From Ktedonobacter sp. SOSP1-85 (GTDB lineage Bacteria > Chloroflexota > Ktedonobacteria > Ktedonobacterales > Ktedonobacteraceae), in the NCBI RefSeq assembly GCF_016587415.1, contig NZ_BNJI01000001.1:3201501-3265500 (forward strand): a stretch of DNA of 64,000 nt, given 5' to 3'. The stretch's first letter is position 1; every line of letters begins with the position of its first letter. This document shows, piece after piece, positions 59,677-64,000 of this stretch. The translations under genes and the position numbers were made by a program. The notes beneath the pieces were generated by a model, which worked only from the letters and a program-made list of their open reading frames with translations, had not been told where the DNA came from and did not search any database.

Positions 59677-59724
59677 AGCATAAAAAAGAAGTACGGCTAG
59701 GCCGTACTTCTTTTTTATGCTTTA
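59674..59724. terminator. 24-bp hairpin overlapping the stop codon
   Basis: Arms 59674-59697 and 59701-59724 pair perfectly (24 bp, TAG loop). The left arm starts with the stop codon TAA. A run of six T lies within the right arm, matched by A in the left, as expected for a bidirectional terminator ahead of the convergent mazF-like gene. Confidence 0.85.
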
Positions 59725-59731
59725 TTTGTGT

Positions 59732-60145
59732 TTAGGAGATGCTGAGACTGAGTTTGAGTGCGTAGTCGACGCGCTGCATCTCTTCATAGGTGATGACGCC
59801 TCTGCGGCGTAAGAGACGTGATTTCTCAATCGTCATCAGTTGTTCGCATTTGACATCCGTGTAATCGGTCAGCCCATTTTCTGCATTGGGGGAGATACGC
59901 ACATGCAATGGCAGTTCGCGTTCCGTGCGACTCATGGAGGCGACGATAGTAAGCGGATAATTTCTTGAGCCGTTACCACGGTCGTTCTGGATAATTAAAG
60001 CCGGGCGTGTGCCCTGTTGTTCGGCTCCACGTCCGGGCGACCAGTTAACATCCCATATTTCGCCTCGGCGAGGTTGTGGGTAATCTACTTGCTGCACATC
60101 ATACGTTCTGGGGCTGGCCCGGACATGCCTGGCCTCTTCGCTCAT
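59732..60145 (-). CDS. MazF/PemK-family toxin (mRNA endoribonuclease)
   Basis: A 137-residue PemK/MazF-type toxin. Features are PRRGEIWDVNWSPGRGAEQQGTRPALIIQND near residues 26-56, typical of the family's first strands and substrate loop, and TDVKCEQLMTIEKSRL near 95. MazF-like enzymes cleave single-stranded RNA at short sequences, but the specificity cannot be read here. An N-terminal extension of about 25 residues precedes the core. Its start overlaps the end of the antitoxin gene by 4 bp, the standard antitoxin-first layout. Confidence 0.85.
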   Translation of the reverse strand: MSEEARHVRASPRTYDVQQVDYPQPRRGEIWDVNWSPGRGAEQQGTRPALIIQNDRGNGSRNYPLTIVASMSRTERELPLHVRISPNAENGLTDYTDVKCEQLMTIEKSRLLRRRGVITYEEMQRVDYALKLSLSIS

Positions 60146-60471
60146 GCAACCATACCTTCATGCCCGGCCTCAAAAAAGAACTGGGCGTCTTCTAGCGTTT
60201 CTGGAAGGGAACCAAGATAAGCGTAGGCTTCGTCGAGGGAGTAATTAAGTGAGGAAGATAATTCGCGTTCGCGCTTCTGAATAATGGCTGATTTGAGTTG
60301 CTGATAATTATCCTGGCGCATGAGTTCCATGATAGTCTCCACTACATCTCCTAGTGAGGAGTCTAGTTCAACTGCAAGGGCTTTGAGCTCCTTGTGCTGT
60401 GTTGAGGGGATTTGAATGGATTTGCGAACGAGGTTCTCATGACGGTAAAAGTCGGTATGCGCAATAGCCAT
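60142..60471 (-). CDS. Antitoxin of the MazF-type pair
   Basis: A 109-residue protein directly upstream of the MazF-like toxin, overlapping it by 4 bp. The N-terminal half (ENLVRKSIQIPSTQHKELKALA) looks like a ribbon-helix-helix or similar small DNA-binding domain, and the C-terminal half is an acidic helical tail (LPETLEDAQFFFEAG) suited to binding the toxin. ATG at 60471 is selected because CAGGAGG lies 8 bases upstream; the upstream in-frame ATG would add eight residues before that site. It is expected to repress its own operon together with the toxin. Confidence 0.75.
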   Translation of the reverse strand: MAIAHTDFYRHENLVRKSIQIPSTQHKELKALAVELDSSLGDVVETIMELMRQDNYQQLKSAIIQKRERELSSSLNYSLDEAYAYLGSLPETLEDAQFFFEAGHEGMVA

Positions 60472-60898
60472 GAAGATGCCTCCTGGTCTGTACACGACGT
60501 CTTACTCTCTCTATTGTACTTGTCGCCTAAGCAAAAGTCAATAAATCTGGATCTGGTTTGCTGAGAAAAATAAGAAATTCTAATAATTGGGATTTGTAGT
60601 TTTGCGGTATTTTCGTAAAGCTTCTAGAGCTTTCTTGCTTTACTTTATCGGCATGCCAACATAAATCTGTACCTGCTTGCTTCCTTAAAAAACAGCTCCG
60701 TCTACTAATGCGCCTATAAGCATGTTCGCTTTTATTTATAAAGTCATGTATAGAAAGCCTTTGAAGTGACGCTACGATAGCTAGTCGAGTGGTTCTAGAA
60801 AAACAGTAAGCGGAGCTGGACAAATTTCCTATACAACTTGAAGATGAGGTTGCTCGTATGAATCACGAGGTTTATTTGTTAGCGGAAGGAATTATTTT
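60472..60898. other. AT-rich region with no supported gene
   Basis: About 430 bp, lower in GC than its surroundings. A 98-codon open frame on the minus strand (60527-60823) has no family-like features, a poor start context and atypical composition. The left end presumably holds the toxin-antitoxin promoter. Confidence 0.4.
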
Positions 60899-61096
60899 AT
60901 GACGGATCCCAGGTTAGAGAAAGGTCTACGCCGATGGCGAACTCTGCTACGAGAGCAGCCACTTTCTCATCTAATGAATAAGGTATGTGGTGGTGCCCTG
61001 GCAGAACCAGGGCACCACCACATACCTTACAATACATCTGAACGCTTCTATGGGGACTATGCGCAGTTGGCCTCTTCCTCTGGCAATTTAGCGTAG
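60899..61096 (+). CDS. Possible small protein interrupted by a hairpin
   Basis: A 65-codon frame beginning MTDPRLEKGLRRWRTLLREQ after a good GGAAGGAATT ribosome-binding site. From codon 28 onward the sequence encodes a 23-bp palindrome (60979-61029), so the second half of the peptide looks accidental. It may be the remains of a longer gene into which the hairpin was inserted. Low confidence. Confidence 0.3.
   Translation: MTDPRLEKGLRRWRTLLREQPLSHLMNKVCGGALAEPGHHHIPYNTSERFYGDYAQLASSSGNLA
60979..61029. terminator. 23-bp perfect hairpin
   Basis: Arms 60979-61001 and 61007-61029 pair perfectly (23 bp, 5-nt loop). The outer arm begins TAAGGTATGTGG, close to the outer arms at 6359 and 55174. It lies beyond the 3' end of the small minus-strand gene at 61057. 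Confidence 0.8.
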
Positions 61097-61266
61097 ATTA
61101 CCAGCTGGCCTGCCAGCGCGATTTTCTGCCACTTTTTGTCCATCGCTAACCCCTTCAGCTTCTCCCCAACTTCTGGTGTGTTTGTGGCGTGTTGTGTGAG
61201 GGTTTCGTCAACGCGGTCGAGTGTTGGGACATAGATAAAAAAGTCCTGTAGAACGTCCTGCTGCAT
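61057..61266 (-). CDS. Small hypothetical protein
   Basis: A 69-residue soluble protein that I do not recognise. The composition looks coding: an amphipathic N-terminal half (VLQDFFIYVPTLDRVDETL) and a C-terminal half with KKWQKIALAGQLVIYAKLPEEE. GAAGGACACGCAT precedes its ATG at a plausible distance. It ends near a 23-bp hairpin that would terminate it. Nothing around it indicates a role. Confidence 0.5.
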   Translation of the reverse strand: MQQDVLQDFFIYVPTLDRVDETLTQHATNTPEVGEKLKGLAMDKKWQKIALAGQLVIYAKLPEEEANCA

Positions 61267-61485
61267 ATGCGTGTCCTTCCTTCTTGTGTTGACTTCACCT
61301 CATGACCCCCTTGCGCTCCTTGCAAGCGTTCCTTCGCCAATGAAGGTAAGACATGTCGATAAGGTAGACGAGAAAAATAGCTGCCAGTTAAAAAAATCAG
61401 CGTTTGATAAGACCAAAAAGAAAATCAAGGTTTTCCTCTCTATACAACTAGACGTTGGAACCTTGATTTTGTGACATATGAGTTT

Positions 61486-61528
61486 ATTAATTGCGACGGG
61501 TAGTATAGTACTACCTGTCGCAATTAAT
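61486..61528. terminator. Hairpin after the unknown gene at 61533
   Basis: Arms 61486-61503 and 61511-61528 pair over 18 bp with one G-T pair and a 7-nt loop, immediately beyond the minus-strand stop at 61533. Confidence 0.7.
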
Positions 61529-61532
61529 CTGA

Positions 61533-62171
61533 TTATTTCCAGGGGAGGGGGGACCAGCGATTGCTCTGGGCAAAGCCAAAGCCTTCGTCGGTAACGGTAC
61601 CTTCATAGCCGGCAGGGATCTCCTCGAAATAGGCGGCGAGCTTGCGAGGGAAGATTGCCAGGTCGAAGGCCCAGGGGTCGCCTGCCTCCTCAACGATGGA
61701 GCGCCAGGAGCGGTTTTCCTGCCACTCCTCTGTGAAGTAGACGCCCAGTTCGGGAAAATTGTTGGCCAGGACGCGCAGGATGTGCCAGATGCCGGCCCCG
61801 ATCTCTGGTTTATAGGTCGCGCCTGTCTCTGTAAGCAGGGCTTCGTCTTCAAATTGCAGATTGATGCCAATCCAGGGCTGTGGCTCTTCATCCAGGGTTG
61901 GCGTACCAATATTTGGATAGAGCGAGACATCAATACCAGAACAAGTAATGGGTTCGCCTTGCGCAGGCCGGAGAGTAAAGGTAGCGGGATAGATGTCGCC
62001 AAAGCTTTCCTCTTCGCTCTCGGGCCATGTGATCTCGTCCAGCCATGCCAGGACGCCCTGGTCGTCGCAGCCCAACTCTTTCAGCGTGTCCTGGTAGCGG
62101 GTCAGGAGTTCTGCGAAGTCTTCTTGATCTTCATAGGTTGCATAGGTTTGAATTTGCGCGTAAGTTGCCAT
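61533..62171 (-). CDS. Hypothetical acidic protein
   Basis: A 212-residue soluble protein with no family that I recognise. It is acidic and rich in aromatic residues (PEIGAGIWHIL, AGDPWAFDLAIFPRKLAAYF). The arrangement of short helices and strands, with many Glu/Trp pairs, is reminiscent of immunity- or SMI1-like small proteins, but no diagnostic motif is present. It is transcribed alone on the minus strand, with a hairpin terminator downstream and about 165 bp to the divergent small gene at 62337. Confidence 0.65.
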   Translation of the reverse strand: MATYAQIQTYATYEDQEDFAELLTRYQDTLKELGCDDQGVLAWLDEITWPESEEESFGDIYPATFTLRPAQGEPITCSGIDVSLYPNIGTPTLDEEPQPWIGINLQFEDEALLTETGATYKPEIGAGIWHILRVLANNFPELGVYFTEEWQENRSWRSIVEEAGDPWAFDLAIFPRKLAAYFEEIPAGYEGTVTDEGFGFAQSNRWSPLPWK

Positions 62172-62300
62172 ATCGTTAATCCTTCATGGATAGAAGCTGG
62201 TTTACTTATTGTTTTGTGGGAAGTTTCCCTTTATTCTATCAATAAATCGCTTAATATGCTATCTGTAAGTCGTAACCCTGGGCTTTCCAGCTCTTGCCTT

Positions 62301-62327
62301 GGCTCAGGGGTAAGGGGGTGTGAAAGG
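62301..62327 (+). repeat. Half-copy of the long-hairpin outer arm
   Basis: GGCTCAGGGGTAAGGGGGTG matches the flank-to-arm junction of the element at 6341 (GCTCAGGGGTAAGG), but no complementary right arm follows. It ends 10 bp before the next gene start. Confidence 0.5.
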
Positions 62328-62336
62328 ATGTCACTT

Positions 62337-62687
62337 ATGCAAGAGGAGACCATCACGCTGTATCGTCCTACTGGCTCAGAGGAGTTGGCCTTGATTGCGG
62401 AGAGCCTGTATACCGCCTTTCCGCCGCGCCTCTTCTGGCAACCTATCTTCTATCCTGTGCTCTTTGAGGAATATGCTGTCCAGATTGCTCGTGATTGGAA
62501 CGCCCGCGATGGCAATTCAGGGTATGTGACGCGTTTCCAGGTGCGCAAGGCCTTTCTCGATCGCTATGAGGTGCAAAAAGTGGGTAGCGCGATTCACCAG
62601 GAGTACTGGATTCCGGCTGAGGAACTGAATGGGTTCAACCGTAATATTGTTGGCCCCATCGAGGTCATCGCGGAGTATCATTCATAG
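62337..62687 (+). CDS. Small protein often linked to ADP-ribosylglycohydrolases
   Basis: A protein of about 116 residues beginning MQEETITLYRPTGSEELALI and containing AFPPRLFWQPIFYPVL, YVTRFQVRKAFLDRYEVQ and QEYWIPAEELNGFNRNIVGPI. I recall near-identical small proteins annotated as ADP-ribosylation/crystallin J1, a name apparently taken from their genomic neighbours; here too an ADP-ribosylglycohydrolase gene adjoins, convergent and 23 bp away. The fold and reaction are not known to me. ATG at 62337 is chosen because AAAGGA lies 8 bases before it; an ATG three codons upstream overlaps that site. Confidence 0.75.
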   Translation: MQEETITLYRPTGSEELALIAESLYTAFPPRLFWQPIFYPVLFEEYAVQIARDWNARDGNSGYVTRFQVRKAFLDRYEVQKVGSAIHQEYWIPAEELNGFNRNIVGPIEVIAEYHS

Positions 62688-62710
62688 AGCCAGTACCCCT
62701 GGCGAAGTTG

Positions 62711-63730
62711 TTAATCCCAGGTTGCTCCTAGCTTTGCCAGGCGATCGCGGTATTCGATGCGGTCGAGCCAGGCCTGGGGCCAGGCTTCGAGGCCCAGGTG
62801 GGAGCCCGCGAAGGCTCCGGTGAGGCAGGCGATGGAGTCGGAGTCGCCACTGGTGGTCGCGGCACGCTGGATGGCCTTAATAGGCTCTTCGGGATAGAGC
62901 AGGAAGCAGAGCAGGCCAGTGGCGAATGCCTCTTCGGCGATCCAGCCTGCGCCCGTCTGCAAGCAGGGATCACTCTGGCGGTCTGGCTGCTTCAGTGCGA
63001 CATCGAGCCGCTCAAGTACCTGCAGGCATTCATCCCAGCCACGCTCGATAAACTCCTGTGGCGTATTGCTGAGCGAGATCTGCCAGAGCGGCCCCAGCCA
63101 GAGCTGATGGTAGACGCTGCGCTGGCTCAAGGCATAATCCCGCAGGCGCTCGACGAGTCCCTCGGGTTCGCCGCCTGACACAAGGTCGGCGATGCACCAG
63201 GCCGTCAGATCGGAGGCCGCGAGCGCGGTCGGATGACCATGGGTGAGCGCGGCCTGGAACTGAGCGATGGCGGCACGCGTCTCAGGCGTCGCCTCGTCTT
63301 GCTCGGTGCGTAGGAGTCCCACTGGTGCTACACGCATATTAGCGCCACAGCCCTTGGAACTGATGACAGTGGCATTCTGCCAGGGAAGGTTACGCGCCAG
63401 CCCCTCGCAGGCCTGGAGGCAGGTATTGCCGGGCGCGCGATTATTATCTGGGCTGCGATCCCAGGCGATAAAGGCGGCGCGCAGCGGCTCTTCCAACGTA
63501 TCGGCGCTATAGGGCTTCTTGGCGGCCAGGAGTGCCTCTCCAATTGCCAGCGTCATCTGCGTATCATCAGTCACGCGGGCGGGATTACCCTGTAGCTCGC
63601 CTGGCCCTTCTGGCCCATATTTCGCGCTAATCTGCTCGACGCTTATAAACTCTGTATCGGCTCCCAGGGCGTCGCCAAATGCCAGCCCGAACAGGCTCCC
63701 CGACGCTCTTCTCTGTTTTTCCTTATTCAT
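62711..63730 (-). CDS. ADP-ribosylglycohydrolase family protein
   Basis: An ADP-ribosyl hydrolase of the DraG/crystallin-J1 family, about 339 residues. Metal-binding motifs are visible: GDALGADTEF near residue 17, VTDDTQMTLAIGEAL near 52, and the C-terminal TTSGDSDSIACLTGAFAGS near 295, which supply the Asp/Thr ligands of the two magnesium ions. The family removes ADP-ribose from arginine or other acceptors, or cleaves free O-acetyl-ADP-ribose. ATG at 63730 is chosen because AGAGGA precedes it and the domain starts directly after; the upstream extension has no family residues. It is convergent with the small protein at 62337. Confidence 0.9.
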   Translation of the reverse strand: MNKEKQRRASGSLFGLAFGDALGADTEFISVEQISAKYGPEGPGELQGNPARVTDDTQMTLAIGEALLAAKKPYSADTLEEPLRAAFIAWDRSPDNNRAPGNTCLQACEGLARNLPWQNATVISSKGCGANMRVAPVGLLRTEQDEATPETRAAIAQFQAALTHGHPTALAASDLTAWCIADLVSGGEPEGLVERLRDYALSQRSVYHQLWLGPLWQISLSNTPQEFIERGWDECLQVLERLDVALKQPDRQSDPCLQTGAGWIAEEAFATGLLCFLLYPEEPIKAIQRAATTSGDSDSIACLTGAFAGSHLGLEAWPQAWLDRIEYRDRLAKLGATWD

Positions 63731-63827
63731 CTCAAAAAAATCCTCTACTATCGGCCCGGCGAAACATCGAATATGTTGAGATACTATATCATACCTGTTC
63801 AATCTTTGTCATGAGAGATCGCGACAC

Positions 63828-63914
63828 TTCGCGCCTGCGGCGCTCAGGGTAAGGGGTCTGTATACCTTTTGCGCGGCATTCGCCGCGCAAAAGGTATACA
63901 GACCCCTTACCCTG
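63828..63914. repeat. Long-hairpin element with conserved flank (33-bp arms)
   Basis: Perfect arms 63845-63877 and 63882-63914 (33 bp, 4-nt loop), preceded by TTCGCGCCTGCGGCGCT at 63828-63844. The arm begins CAGGGTAAGGGG. It lies upstream of the ADP-ribosylglycohydrolase gene, so unlike most others it is not at that gene's 3' end. Confidence 0.85.
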
Positions 63915-63964
63915 GAGGTGGTTGTAGAGCAGAGTTAGCGAGGTGGTTGTAGAGCAGAGTTAGC
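63915..63964. repeat. 25-bp perfect tandem duplication
   Basis: Two identical 25-bp units, 63915-63939 and 63940-63964, beginning GAGGTGGTTGTAGAGC, directly adjoining the long hairpin. Confidence 0.85.
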
Positions 63965-64000
63965 ATGGGAAATATTTGGATTAGAAATATGCTGGGCTAT

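Noticed and set aside
60527..60823. 98-codon minus-strand frame beyond the toxin-antitoxin genes
   Set aside because: AT-rich region, atypical composition, no motif and no convincing ribosome-binding site.

Overview
The window looks like a chromosomal segment of a Ktedonobacteria-type Chloroflexota bacterium. This is an inference from content: an IscB/omega-RNA transposon, two ECF sigma factor / membrane WD40-propeller pairs, a complete 14-subunit nuo operon in A-to-N order, and many conserved but unnamed proteins. No rRNA or tRNA gene and no CRISPR array was seen.

Layout. 1-5.4 kb: end of a sensor histidine kinase, an unknown helical protein, and a Pil/Chp-like chemosensory set (receiver, CheW, CheA-like hybrid with a degraded ATPase domain). 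5.4-11 kb: PhyH-type dioxygenase, small CxxC protein, def, tilS, hpt, gpsA. 11-15 kb: ECF sigma with its WD40 membrane partner (minus), then a PGRP-type amidase. 15.4-24.9 kb: purine operon purL (PurS-like domain fused), purQ-purM fusion, purC, purF, purD, purN. 25-34 kb: accessory genes (DUF899, ECF sigma with a membrane anti-sigma-like partner, APH-type kinase, DoxX, quinone oxidoreductase, F420-reductase-like protein, two membrane proteins, HxlR regulator, alpha/beta hydrolase). 34.36-36.0 kb: an IS200/IS605-like element carrying iscB and its probable omega RNA. 36.1-52.5 kb: nuoN to nuoA on the minus strand, driven by a near-consensus promoter at 52.5 kb and interrupted twice by repeat-rich inserts. 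52.8-64 kb: unknown protein plus DNA methyltransferase, a second ECF/WD40 module, a large unknown protein with nucleoside-phosphorylase-like motifs, a MazF-type toxin-antitoxin pair, small unknown genes, and an ADP-ribosylglycohydrolase with a small convergent partner.

The most striking feature is non-coding. At least fifteen perfect or near-perfect hairpins with 23-35 bp arms and usually 0-7 nt loops sit at gene 3' ends. Many share an outer arm motif near GG(T/A)TAAGG, and five carry a common outer flank (TTCGCGCCTGCGG-GCTC), yet their inner arms are all different. Two other dispersed families occur: a cloverleaf-like element (four copies) and a TGTAGGGTCCATGC element (three copies). Together with the IscB locus, the CheA-like protein with a degraded ATPase, the purine-enzyme fusions and a duplicated HxlR-type operator, these are the parts worth following up.
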